Source: Paracyclopina nana (taxonomy: Eukaryota; Arthropoda; Copepoda; Cyclopoida; Cyclopettidae). From it: 64,000 bases of DNA. The stretch is from the NCBI GenBank assembly GCA_019096065.1, contig JAGUCH010000002.1, positions 6,770,501-6,834,500 of the forward strand. The letters are read 5' to 3'. The notes under the pieces were generated by a model that saw nothing but the letters and a program-made list of their open reading frames with translations, searched no databases and had not been told where the DNA came from. Shown here in pieces: positions 52,868-64,000 of the stretch. The translations under genes and the position numbers were made by a program. How positions within the stretch are numbered: position 1 is the first letter of the stretch; the number at the start of each line of letters is the position of its first letter.

Positions 52868-55800
52868 ATGCGCACTATAGTGATGCTCTTAATTGGAGTT
52901 CTGCTTTTCGAAAATGGAACGACTGATCAAATTTGTGCTCATCCAGTTTTGGCTAATGGTAGGTCAAAAATTAAGCAAAGGGGCAACTTTGCGAGCTTCA
53001 AATGCTACAGGCCATATAGCTTGATTGGAAGCAACAAGGCCATGTGCATCAATGGCGAATGGCATTACGGTAGTGAAGGCATGAGGCCCCCAGTTTGTGC
53101 CAAAAGTGGCTGCAGAGGTCTTACTTCACCTTCCAATGGATATTTGATGCCCAAGTTCCGGAATTCATATGTGGAAATCTCCTGCAATCCTGGCCATGTG
53201 ATTAGCGGTACCAACAATCAGGTAAGTGTGCAACGGTACTTTAAAAATCCTTGTTTGCGATGGAGGGAGCATTGTTACCGAATAACGATTTCGCAAGCGT
53301 GCTACTGAAGCAGTTCGCAATTCCCTCCCATTTTCGTCCCATTTGTGCCGACATCGACTCCGAAGTTTTCATTGATGCGAGATCTCTTGAGCGGTTGGCC
53401 CTAAAATATTCCGGAATATCTCATCACCGAGCTAAAAGAGACAGTGAGTGAAATATTTAGTTGCTGAAGTTTGTTAGAATTAACCTTCTTGCTATTGAGG
53501 CTGTGGGTATAGCCCATTCACTATTTTCCCATTCTTGGCCTTCATCAAGTCCTTCGCTGATACAGTGGTCGTTGTCATCAATAATGTCAACAACAACAAC
53601 AACAATAACAACAACAATAATAAGTAAGTGACCCTTGAGTTATTCATTCATAGATATGCAGGGGGTTGGGCAAAAAAGTTTAGCTTAGTTAGCAAAGAAG
53701 TCTTAACGTCAGGCCTAGCTATTTCCACCTTCGCCGTTCGGACTAACGGAAGTTAGGTTTTTTAGCTTTTCTAGTTGGTGCTAGAGTCGCCTTCATGTCA
53801 CCTTGTTCCTCAGAAACAGCCGCAAACTCCAGAGAATTGTTTTTAACCAGGTTTTTTTATAGTTTTGTGTCCTTTCTTAAAGATGAGGGCCTATTTTTGC
53901 CTTCTTAAGATTGGACTGATAAATATATGCCAACTAATTGAGACCATTTTCTCCATTTTTCCAGCAACAACAACAACAACAATAACAACAACAATAACAA
54001 TATGAATGGACGGAAAAAGCGCCAGTATTACAGCTCCAAATAGGAAGCGTTCATAACTTATATACTAATTTAGTAAAAATGGTCCATCATATTTTGTCGC
54101 CACAAGTTTGTAGCGACAGGCCTTCTACAACCCAACAATAATTCAACTCAAAGTTTCATTTTTTAAAAAACTTGGATACAGCTTGGTGCGTCGAACTTTT
54201 TCATTGATGATGCCCCCAAATACCCAGCGAACCCCTTTCTTGAAGAGTTCCGTAGATCGTGTAAATTCCCAGAACGTTATTATCAGATTTGACCTTCAAA
54301 TTTAATGCTAATGAGTTTGAAAACATCCTTGAGACAAGTTTCTACAAACTTGTTAATTGAAATTCGTTTCAAATGAGTTTTCAAATGCATTTGGCGGAAC
54401 GCGTTTTTGCTGTCAGTGTAGTAATTCAATCCAGATGAATTTCGAACATGTTTGTGAAATTTATTGCAAACACGTAGCGTCACAGCGGTGTCTTTCATCG
54501 AATTCTTTCAAACTCGTTTCAAAAAACCCGATTGGAATGAGGTACTTAATATTTTTTTCCTTTTTCCTTGAAATTGCCGATTTGACGGTTAATTCAAAAG
54601 GTGATTGAAAAATAATTAAATTTTTTGATGATAATTTGTTTTGACATGTTTATTGTTACTCTTACATATTTCTTAAGGAATGTGTTTGAAAAATGATGCT
54701 ACATTAAGTGAAATAAACATCATTCGGTACAGAAATTAACACCTTATCTGCCAAGATCGCTTTGCACAAAATCTTGTTTTTGTGCACTCTGACTTCTTCC
54801 TCATCAATGTTATCAAAGACTTTGACACAAACATCGTCCCATTCGAGTTCTGGTGCTTCGGGAGTGAAAAACCTTTTGGTCATGATCTGTTTGCAAACGT
54901 AATGGTCACCATCAACGTCAATCATGTAGTAGAAAAGACCGTCACGAGTGCAAACGAGGTTGTTGATCGTTCTTTTGGGGCCTTTGGTCTTGATTGCAAC
55001 CTTATAACCACATGAGTGATCGTTCATGTTGCAAATAAACGATTTCACTAAGCATTGCTTTGCAAAACTCAAAGTGTAAGGCTTGATGATCTTTTTTAGG
55101 TAACTGAAGTAACTTTCGAAGGGCATGGCACTAAAGTCACTTAAGTTCCCCAGTCTTCGGATTTCAAATAAGTGACTAAACGTGTGTACATTAAATGTAC
55201 AATTAGCCTTTCCAAAGTTTTGCTCATAGAGTCTGTAAAACTCTCTTTGCAATCTGAACGCAATTGACACTGGCATGATATTGTTGAACACTGAGTCCGG
55301 CATTAGTGCTGCGTGAACGATGTACGAAAAGTACAGCCACGTTTTTATAACGGATTTAGGAGCAATTGGTTTCATAGCCGTGTAGAGGTGACTGAATCCG
55401 CAACAGATAATAGCTATGAGCTCACTAGCTTTCAGATGTTTGAAATTACTCTTGATAGCACGCGGCACTCTGGGGAATTCCTGCGGTATTGTTTGATTTA
55501 TCCATAAACTGTCAAACGCCTTCACAATTTGATTCCCGGCAATTGTGACTACATCTTTTGCTTGATTGACTTCGAATATAAGGCCTAGAATGGCCCTCCC
55601 GACTCCCAAAGCAATATTGTGCATTGGATCAGGCACAAAATCCTTTATGATGTCGAAATCATTCATTTGCAGAAGGGGTGAATAACCTTTTATGCCGAAT
55701 CTCTTATTTTCGCTTATTGAAGTCGGATCCGAATCGATTTTTGAAGCTATTTCAAGCCATTCAGCATGAGTGCGTCTCTTAAACTTCATTGTTGTGGAAT

Positions 55801-58800
55801 CGAAACTCATTTTCTTTTCATTCTTCAGGTACTGTCCAATGCAATAGCACCACTCACAACTGCAGTAGCCATTGTGCTGTTTCAATGCCTTCATTTTTGC
55901 ACGCATGGGGCTATCTCCAATGAAACGACGAATAATGAAGTTGTTGTCAATGCATTCCTGAATGACTCGATCACACAAATCCACAATATCAGTGGTCTGA
56001 CCCTTTCTGTACACATGAATTGCACCAGGCCAAACTTTGCGACATGGCATGAACCTCACACATAAGACGTTCATTTGACAATCAGATGATTTTGCCAGCG
56101 GTACTCCATCTACAAATAGGTCGACATACACTTTGCCATCAAATTCACATTCAATGTTGTTGCGATGGACACTTTTAAAGAATTTGAAAAGCTCCGTCAT
56201 TTCAACACTGGACCACTCGCACAATAGAATGTAACGCGGCCTCGGAAACTTGCTCCGAGGGAATTTCGAGCCACTATAATGCAGTGTCTTCTTCGTGACC
56301 GTGTCGTAAAACTCATACGTCATGTGAATTGGCGGTATAACTTTGGTGAATCGATTCTTAATGGCCTTGAATGAGAGCAGAGTACGGTCACTTAAAGAGC
56401 GGGCAAAGTTCCAGAAAGCTTTTGCAGCACGATCTGTCACTGCCAATATTGAAGCGAGGAAGAAAAAACGTGCGTAAAGTGCGTGGTTACGCTCCTTCAC
56501 TGTGGGCAACTGCTCTTCATTATGCAAGGCTTCCCTAAAGTCGCACAAGTTTGTGCCTTGCATTTGCAACGCATTATCCTCACGAGGATCTTCCATTCGT
56601 TCTTGTGTCATTTCTTCAACTGCATCATAGAAGACGTCTTCTTCATCATCGCACTCTGGAAGAGCCAGCATCGCCTCAAATGTTGCTGGGTCATCGTCGC
56701 AATCCTCATTCGGGTCAGTGTACTCATCGGACCGTTCGTTTTCAATGAATTCAAGTGATTCAACCGAAACATGAACTGGAACACGTTCATGGAACACTTC
56801 ACTTACTACGCTTTGATCTAACGCATCAACGAATTCAATATCAGAGTCGTCATCTTCACTTTGACCGTAGATGACGTTTCCTGCTTCATCACGTTGCAAA
56901 ACGCAATTAGAACGAGTTGTTGATGGACCAGGAAGCTCATTATTAGCAGGTTGCTGCAAATGCCTTTGCATTCCCGACGTTGATGGCTGTGGCTCATCCA
57001 ATTCGCACCTCATAGTTAATGAGTCCTCATCGTCGGCGGCGGCTTCCTTTGATGAAGTTATTTTCCGCTTTTTTTGAAATTGATTTGCCACATCATCAAA
57101 AGTGGGCGTTTCCAGCGTCTGTCCATCATTGCACTGCGATTGGAGATAAATATCCTCCAACTGTGAATCGTCAAACTCAGGTGTGACATCGTTAGGATCG
57201 ATGGGGCCAATTTCCTCTAGTTTACGTTTCAAATTCTTTCGTAGCAATTGCGCGTTCCTGGCCAAATCTTCATTGCCACCTATTTGAACCATATCATCGT
57301 TGTCATCATTGTCCTCAACTTCACCAGATGATGATGAAGAAGTATTTTTCAGTTGCCGAATGACTTCTCTAATCGTCTCCGGATCCTCATTAATGAATGG
57401 GCAAAAATCCGGATGGTCATTGAAAAACGCGTCATTTTTCAGCCTGCAACAAAAGGAGCTGTCAAAACATGTTCAGAAATTATTACGCAAGTAAACTTAC
57501 ATTTCGTCGGTTATTCCTTGTTTCCTTTGGGCTTCACGAACTTTTGCAGCACAGCGATATTGAATCATGCGAAGCTGCCGATTGGCATTTTTGGCTCTCA
57601 ATCTGTATCGGGCTTGTTTGGCTGCAATTGCCGCCTTACTTTTTTCTTTTTTCTTCGGCATGGCTTTCAATTATTCTTCAAAAATGCACGTGATGTTTTA
57701 ACAATTAAATTTTGTTTGGAATTATTCGCGAAACTGTAAGGGGTGGATTTTTTCCGATTTTTGGTCGATGCGAAAAAAATTCATTTTTTCTAAAAAACAT
57801 AGAAATGCTTTTAAAGCAATTACAAAAGTGATGCGACATTTACGGCAACCAGTAATTAGCAAATTTGGTTTTTAAGAAATTACTATTCTTTTTTCAGTCG
57901 CCCCAGAAACGCGATAGAAATTCGATATCGTGTTCAGGCAGCCACTGCCAGCCCAAACAGCCCGCGCTGCCCTCTTAGACGGAATGTAACCGTTGGTCGG
58001 CAACCGACGCCATTTTCGTTTCGACGAAGCCCGAGGAAGGACGCCAAAAAATAAATCCTTTCAAATCTCGAACATCTTCAGACTTCAAAGGCCAAAAGAA
58101 GATGCCACCAAAGAAGAAGGTCAAGGAAATTGACGAGACGCCTCCGGATAGTCCTGGGACGACGTACGACCGGGTAATTTACATTTGCCTCAAGGACGCC
58201 GAGCCATGCATGTGGTTGAATGCGGATCACGTTTTTGCCAACGAGCAGACCGTGTCTCAAATCACCGGCATTAATGTGACGAAGAAGCTCACCCTGCAGC
58301 ACCGGGCCAAGATAAACAATTTCTTGTTGGATGAGACCGAGCCCACGAAGGCGATGTCGATCTTCAACAGAATTGAAACAGGTATTTGAACGCGTTTCCA
58401 ATTTAAAATGAAGCTTCACTAAAACCTATTCAATTTCAGGCACCGACCACAAGCGGGTCACTGACTTGCTGGCGAATTTGAATGCCAGGTTCAAGGGACT
58501 GACCTACCCCCAAAAGTCGGCTCTTAAGGCCATGCTCATCAAGAACTATGGCGAAAAGATGATGAGGAACTGGTCCTACGAGGAACGCGATCCGATCACC
58601 AGTAAGATCACGTACACCAGGTGGGGCGAAGTTGCTACGAGGAGCAAGCGGACTGACAAGCTCCCAGTCACTACCGGAGACGAGGACGATTCTGAAGGAG
58701 AATTCCAGCCGTCTTCTTCGAAAAAGGCTTCGAAAAAGGTGATTTCGTCATCTTCCGAGGGAAACCCGTCGCCATCTCCAACATCGGTAAAATTCATTCT

Positions 58801-61800
58801 TATGATTTGAAATTGCGCATGTTCTCATCGCGTTTCGTCATTTCAGGCGAGAACTTCTTCTGAGGGTGGAAGCTTCCTTTCAAACCCGTTCTTCACGCCA
58901 GTTGCTGGATCTTCTCGCACTTTGGGACTCGCGGGGAAAAAGGTGGCGCCAACCGCCTCAACATCAAAGGGAGCCGCTGCAACCGTTGCTTCAAAGGAGA
59001 AGCCGCCGCCGAAAGTCGTTAGCGCGTCTGATAAGAAGACGCCACGGAAACGCATCGTTGAGGAAACCTCCTCCGAGTCCGATTCTGACACCTTGACAAG
59101 GGAGTCTTCGCCTGCCAAGAAATTGGCCCTGGAAACTGCAGCTTCCACTAGTGGAATGCAACCAACAGTTGCTTTGGAGCCTCTTCCACCTGGCTTGGCT
59201 CAATTGCCAGGAGCCGGCGTGGTGAGCGAGGGCACCTATGATGTTCCTGTTGCTCGACTGGTGAGTAAATTTTCATTCTTGCTCATTGCAAATGCATTTG
59301 CACGCTTTAATACTTGTTAAGGACGAAGTGCCTACGTACACTGAGGCAATCCTAATTAGCGAGCAGCAATTGGATGAAAAGATGCGGGGCTTCTTGACGG
59401 ATTTCGAGCGCAATCGTGCTCAGTCTGAGCCATTCAAGGCCGTTGTAAAGGCTGCTGTGGAGGAGGTTATGGACCCCAAATTGGAGCTGCTTCGTAACTC
59501 GTTGCAAGAGCTCATGTTGAGCGAATTCAAGAAGGTCGTGGACATTTTGGCCACCAAGGCAACCAAGAGTAGCACTTCGGTAATATTTCTTTCTAATACA
59601 TACTGATATTGTTTAGTGTCACACTAACTTTTCATTTTTTAGCGCATCATGGAAGCTATTGCTGCTACCAACACTACCATCGAGGACTTTTCCATCGAGC
59701 AGGCCAGAATTCGATGCGAAATCGGTAATATTACCGAACACGCTGCCGAGAAGACCTCTCGCGCTTGTGGTATCCTTGGAAGATTTTTGCCGTTTGACAT
59801 CATGGGGGTCGGCTTTGACCTTTTCTTGTCTTCCCATTACGTTCAAGGCAAGATCATGGATTTGATCAAGGACGAGTTTGATTCGACAAAGGGTACCGTC
59901 AACTTTAGGATCGCCTTTGCAATCACTTCGGTGCTGACAACAAGAGTCGCAATGGCTCACTTGGTGTGGCGTCACCCCAAAAAGTAAGCAATTCTTTTCT
60001 TACACTTAACTCACGCGATTGCAATTTAATAGTTGCAAAAGTAACTCGATCATTAGTAGTGAATTAGTTTCTAATTGCAATTCTGTTTAATTACTTTTAT
60101 AGTCAAAAGAAAGCGCTCTACTACAAACGAAAAGTTCCTGATGCGCTCCAAAAGATCATTAAGACGCTCGTCATTCCGTATGTACGCGCCAACCTTCAAC
60201 TCGGCGGCGAGACCTTTGTCGGCTCCTTTGAAGGGGTGCGAAAAGTGATGGCAAGACGCTTCGCCAATGCTCGGACCAAACTATTAGAGGTGGCGTTTGG
60301 AAACAGCGCTAATCCAGATTCTGCAATGGAGGCGCTTCACAATCTCGATAACGAGTTTTACGTTCACAACGTGGTATGTTTCTGCTTCTTAAATTTGCAT
60401 TTGTTTTTTCAATGCGTTCGTTGTTGACAATACTTAAGTGTCATCATTTATTTGCTGTAGCATGCTATTCCTGCCACTGCTGTCATGGAAGACAGGACTG
60501 AGTACCGTCAAAACCTTACCGCGGCCAGAGCGGAATGTAGCACGGGCGAGGATCGAGAGGGAGCTGGAAAGCCTTTCCAAACTGAAGAGAGTCTTTTTGA
60601 CTCTTTGCGCAACGGCTGCAACACCAAGCATTTCAGCATGTATGAAGTGATGCAAGGCATCATTGCTGCGGCCAAGGCTGATGGTCAGGATGTAACCAAA
60701 ATGACCTTTGACCAACCAATTGATTGCCCTGATGTAAGTATTTTAATACTTGTGTTTTCAACACGTTCAAAATTGCATAAGACTTAATTAATTGCCTTCT
60801 TTTCATTTCAGTTTGTGGATGTCTACAAGAAGGTCCTCAATGACAATATTGCCAATTTGGAAGCGCTCATGAATAAGTTCCCTGTCAATGTGAACGCGCA
60901 GAAACGAACTCGTTCCGACAGTGAGGCGGAAGAGGAGGAGCAACTGAAAAACTTGTCTTTGGGATCCGCCGACGAGTCTGATAACGTGGAGGAGGAGCAG
61001 GGTGAAGAGGAAGAGGTTGCCCAACATGGCGAGGACGAGCCAGATGACGAGTCGCCTTCTGAACTCGATAGAAATGTCATCACCATTTCTTCTGATGAGG
61101 AGCAGCAATGCCACACCCAATTGCCTCAGCCTCAGTCGGCACCTCTCCCGGAAATTGCCGAAAGCAATGCGCCAGCGACTGAACGGGTCTTTAGTGGCAC
61201 TTCACGATTCACCAACCCCATTGTCGTTACGCCTGGAACAAGTTCTCAAACAAGTTCTCAACCAAGTTCTCAAGCAACTCCTAGGCCTTACGATGAGCAT
61301 GGCCGCCCTCAGCCTCTTCCTCCAGTAAGCCCTTTGCATTACCTAAAGCGTCATCGTAAAGCAATCTTAAAAGCAAAGTCAAATATAGCTATTTGTTTGA
61401 AAAACATTTTGAATTACAAAGAAAAAGGAACATAATGATACATTTATCTTTTATTAGCTGCCTGACAACCCGTTTGCTCGACCCGATCCATTTGCGAACC
61501 TGTCCTATGAAGAGTTGGCTGCCAGGATCCAAGCTGCCCAGGCGAAGATGGCGAACCTGAATAGGAAGCCTGAAATGAAGTAATCTGGTTTTTCAACGAG
61601 TTTCAATTTTTGGATATTGCGCATGCTATACGAGCTAGACGCCAACGCTTAATATTTGTGCCATTTTTCTATGTCAAAATTCATTTGTGATACTTATAAG
61701 AAAAAACATTCCTAAGAGAAGGAAAATACTTTAATATGTAACATTTAGAGCTTACTAACAATTAACGAGTTTGTAAATTAACGCAGCAGCTTAATGGCTG

Positions 61801-63826
61801 CTTGGACGTGCCACTTATGTGAAAAGGAAAAATAAACGTGACTATTTCCTAATACGTTGCATGTTTACTATATATAGTCGATGTTGTCGTAAAGGCCAAA
61901 AATGAAGGCCAAGCCATGGCCTTTTTATCAATTTTATAACGCATTTCAGAAAACTCTGTTTTTGGCCGTCGAGTTTTGATCTCGTTTCTTCAACGGATTT
62001 GGCATGGCCAATAACGCGTTTGAAACAAATTGCCATTTTGAAGATGGCAATCAACATCGATCGAATTTGACATCGAATTTTCGCAAATAATTCAAACTCG
62101 TTCCATCATCGAGTTTCGTTCCGGTTTCGCGTTACCCCTACAATAATAAGGAACGCGTTTGAGGGGGAACTTTTGATCAAGTTTTTGACTAATTTTTAAC
62201 GAATTAGTAAATAAAAAAGGGTTCGCTGGGTACTCAGTTGGTGGCGGATAAAATATCAATTTAATGTGACCCGTGTTTTTTATAAAACCTCTTTGCTATA
62301 ATTTGATATCTGTACACTCACATTTTATTTGACTTATACTGATTGTAGTATTTGAACTGAAGTGCATTTTAAGTTATTTCACAAATAGTGCGCCAAAAAT
62401 GGGATGCGTTATTGGATTTTGTTGCTTTTTGCATTTGCTGCAAAGTGTTGCTCCCTCTCGCGTTAATGTTATAATTGTATTAGAGCAAACTGCTGAAGTC
62501 GCTAATTTCAGGCCAGAGAAATACTCTTTTGTGATGGTATCACATGGAATGGTACCGTGCAGGATTGCCAGAGGCCTGAAATGATTCCAGCTTTAAAATG
62601 TGATTTCAAGGGAGGTGATTTTTGCGGATGGTCCCAATTAGAGAGTCCCTTAGATGACACCGATTGGTTAATGATTGATGCCCGTCTTGGGCCTCAGAAT
62701 GCTACCGCTGGAACAGGAACTTCTAAAATCAGTCCTTACTATGATTATCATTTGTATTTTGAAAGCTCTGGACTGGCTTGGAATTCAACTGCAGCTATAT
62801 TCTCTCCAGTATTTCAGAAGAGCCTATTACCAGCTTCACCTGGAGTTCGCTCTTGTTTTGCCTTTTTGTTTAACATGAACGGGGCTAACATGGGATCACT
62901 GAGTGTTTTCCTCATGCCAGAAAATGATGAGAATTTCGACGGCAAAGTTCCTCTTGCCTTCTTCGAGGGTAACAAAGTAAACGCGTGTGAAGGTCAGTCC
63001 TTCTCTGTGTGACGCATCTGTTGGCTTTCTAGGGACCCTATTGGATTTTTTGGGCTGTACCTATTGCTTCCTCCGATGTAGATGGCCCTTTCCAAATAGC
63101 TTTTTTGGCCAAAAGGGGATCCTCTTATTTGAGCGACATTGCTATCAATTATGTGGAGCTTATCATAAATGACTCGATGAAATGTCAAAGCTTGATCGAA
63201 GCATCGAGTTTCCATGTTCACTTGGCCACAAATAGCAATTCGTCGCCGGAGACGTGCTCTAACCGATGTCATTTTTCCAACGCCTCTAGCAAGTGGTGGA
63301 GCGAGGGATTTTGCACTTGCGATGGTTTACCGACTGACTGCCCGGATTTTTCTTTATTGTGTGAAGCTCACGCTAATGGAGAAGTTCCAGCCATTTTACG
63401 GCAAATCGGGCTCCGCAGTTGGACTCTCGTGGGATCAGCAATTGGCGGCGCTATGCTCATGCTTGTTACCTTAGTTTTGGTAATTGCAGTTCTTTTCAAG
63501 AAAAGATCTGCCACAACAGTCATGGAGCAAACTAGAAGACATCAGTCAGTAAGCCGTTCACTGTGTATATTATCGTTTGTTCCAACCCAGATTTTCTGCA
63601 GACAGCATTTACTGAACACTCTGACATTCGATACATGGTTGAGGATGACTTTGATGACGAGGACTTTATTAACTTTGAGTTAGCCGCGCCTTCCGTGAAT
63701 ATTCCTTTGCGGTCAGAGCCTCAGGACGATCATGTGTATGCAGCTCTTGAAGATGTTGAGCTCCATTATGAAGAGCCTCCGCTCGAAGCCATTGACTTGG
63801 CTGCAGTCTTGGAAAACACTAAATAG
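52868..63826 (+). CDS. Sushi-Sushi-MAM single-pass membrane protein, split by a transposon-bearing intron
   Basis: Exons 52868..53221, 62512..62976, 63033..63548 and 63602..63826 are all phase 0 and total 519 aa. A signal peptide (MRTIVMLLIGVLLF) precedes Sushi 1 (CAHPVLANG..PPVC). Sushi 2 is split exactly by intron 1: exon 1 ends ISCNPGHVISGTNNQ and exon 2 starts AREILFCDGITWNGTVQDC, which together complete the fold. The MAM domain follows (CDFKGGDFCGW, DTDWLMIDA, then YWIFWAVPIASSD and SDIAINYV after intron 2). Next are a Cys-rich juxtamembrane segment, one transmembrane helix (~63440-63500) and an acidic tail with VYAAL, a possible endocytic YxxL-type signal. It is likely a cell-surface adhesion or recognition protein. 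Intron 1 is 9.3 kb, far longer than neighbours, and contains an 8-kb DNA transposon. Confidence 0.8.
53260..54043 (+). CDS. Poly-Asn exon cluster inside intron 1 of the Sushi-MAM gene (tentative)
   Basis: Three consecutive frames join in phase: (53260 or 53266)..53443, 53566..53623 and 53965..54043. Signals are A|GTGAGT, ATACAG, AA|GTAAGT and TTTCCAG. They encode a segment with a dibasic site (HRAKRD), a run of about 25 Asn from two (AAC)n exons, then NGRKKRQYYSSK. It could be an alternative 3' end of the Sushi-MAM gene giving a secreted form, or a nested gene starting at ATG 53260. The Asn run makes chance microsatellite a real alternative, but phase agreement over three exons argues otherwise. 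Confidence 0.4.
54704..57661 (-). CDS. CACTA/CMC (tnp2-like) transposase
   Basis: Exons 57661..57501 and 57443..54704 (phase 2, donor GTAAGT, acceptor TTGCAG) give 966 aa. The N-terminus is very basic (MPKKKEKSK) and may be a nuclear signal or part of a DNA-binding helix. A long acidic, disordered region reaches ~residue 350. The catalytic half shows landmarks of the tnp2 family: YVDLFVDGVPLAKSSD (~493), RFIGDSPMRAKMKALKQHNGY followed by CSCEWC (~561), and PDPMHNIALGVGRAI (~655). Near 809 is HTFSHLFEIRRLGNLSDFSAM with FESYFSYLKK, like the DUF4218 block of plant En/Spm transposases. No stops. Assigning exact DDE residues would need an alignment. Confidence 0.8.
57662..58101. promoter_or_regulatory. 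Shared promoter between the two transposon genes
   Basis: 440 bp between divergent start codons. The left half is AT-rich; 57900-58060 is GC-richer ('cagcccgcgctgccc', 'ggcaaccgacgccatttt') and likely contains the leader of the plus-strand gene. No clear TATA box. Confidence 0.45.
58102..61583 (+). CDS. Second gene of the CMC transposon, function unknown
   Basis: Nine exons: 58102..58381, 58440..58786, 58847..59260, 59322..59579, 59643..59983, 60103..60373, 60461..60733, 60812..61324 and 61458..61583. All are GT-AG and total 2823 nt (940 aa). It starts MPPKKKVKE (basic). An early helical block (LLANLNARFKGLTYPQKSAL) is followed by Ser/Lys-rich disorder. Next are a helical region with EQARIRCEIGNITEHAAEK, a conserved-looking core (RKVPDALQKIIKTLVIPYVR), then an acidic, Gln/Ser/Pro-rich tail. 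No known domain is recognised. By position it may act like TnpA of En/Spm, the accessory DNA-binding protein, but no similarity is visible. Intact splicing over nine exons shows it is maintained. Confidence 0.75.
62231..62511 (+). other. Remainder of Sushi-MAM intron 1
   Basis: Host intron sequence between the transposon's right TA and the acceptor AATTTCAG|GCC. A short open frame at 62399 (MGCVIGFCC) resembles a signal peptide but ends out of frame with the exon. Confidence 0.5.
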
Positions 63827-64000
63827 ATTTAAGGTTGGAGCATGATCTTGAGTTATTTGAATACACTTTTGGGATCCAATAATGACAGCAAATATTCTTC
63901 TTTTACGGCTTTTGATGGCCCAATAAGGGCCTTTTTGCAAGACAAGTAGCCAAACCTACTTAAAGATCAGCATGGAGTAACCAGGCTTCAGGGATTATTT

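Larger units (their letters stand above)
54223..62230. mobile_element. 8-kb CACTA/CMC-type DNA transposon with two divergent genes
   Basis: Termini CCCAGCGAACCC (54223) and GGGTTCGCTGGG (ending 62230) are inverted repeats, flanked by TA on both sides (54221-54222, 62231-62232). Sub-terminal zones (54350-54560 and 61900-62180) are dense in TTTGAAACG/CGTTTCAAA and AACGCG words in both orientations, as in CACTA elements whose accessory protein binds such motifs. Inside are a 966-aa transposase on the minus strand and a 940-aa, nine-exon gene on the plus strand, head to head. Both frames are intact. The two-base TA duplication fits the Mirage/CMC side of the group. Confidence 0.8.

Noticed and set aside
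62399-62584. Start of a separate gene (MGCVIGFCC...) before the MAM exons
   Set aside because: Its frame disagrees with the Sushi half-domain; exon 1 at 52868 completes that domain in phase.

Overview
The window is 64 kb of animal nuclear DNA, most likely from an arthropod or another ecdysozoan. The evidence is short GT-AG introns (mostly 45-140 bp) with TTTCAG-type acceptors, AATAAA signals just after stop codons, a muscle-type actin, an HPF1 fused to a PBZ zinc finger, and an intact BEL/Pao retrotransposon. I cannot name the species. Exon joins were worked out by hand from splice signals, reading phase and remembered family sequences; no database was searched.

Layout, left half: EIF2B5 (minus, cut by the window start); a repeat-rich gap; SLC25A46 (+) tail to tail with a long sororin/Dalmatian-type cohesion protein (minus); HPF1 (+), head to head with sororin; a 12-finger CCCH protein (minus); HURP/DLGAP5 (+, six exons); a crotonase-family protein (+); peflin (minus) with a pair of apparently mutually exclusive exons; LUC7L3 (+); a short Zwilch-like gene (minus, tentative); a foldback made of minisatellites; a 47-aa membrane protein (+); a MITE with an 8-bp target duplication.

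Right half: TSG101 (+), an FBXO30/40-type F-box gene (minus), NDUFA1 (minus), KLHDC9 (+), a block of inverted repeats followed by a hAT-like MITE, muscle actin (minus) with a TATA box and a leader intron, and a broken CAMKMT copy (+). Then comes a 10.8-kb BEL/Pao element with identical 308-bp LTRs and a CGCAA target duplication. Besides gag-pol it carries a 1142-aa ORF with a DEDDy-type 3'-5' exonuclease signature, an RS-like basic stretch and zinc knuckles. After it lie a protein with a twice-repeated Cys motif, a coiled-coil protein, and a Sushi-Sushi-MAM-transmembrane receptor gene. That gene's first intron (9.3 kb) holds an 8.0-kb DNA transposon of the CACTA/CMC type with two divergent genes: a 966-aa transposase and a nine-exon, 940-aa partner of unknown function.

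Several host genes act in the cell cycle (sororin, HURP, possibly Zwilch), but they are interleaved with mitochondrial, ESCRT, RNA-processing and ADP-ribosylation genes. I see no operon-like co-function. The strongest candidates for new biology are the exonuclease-bearing BEL/Pao element, the two-gene CMC transposon, the peflin exon pair separated by only 24 bp, and the 12-finger CCCH protein.
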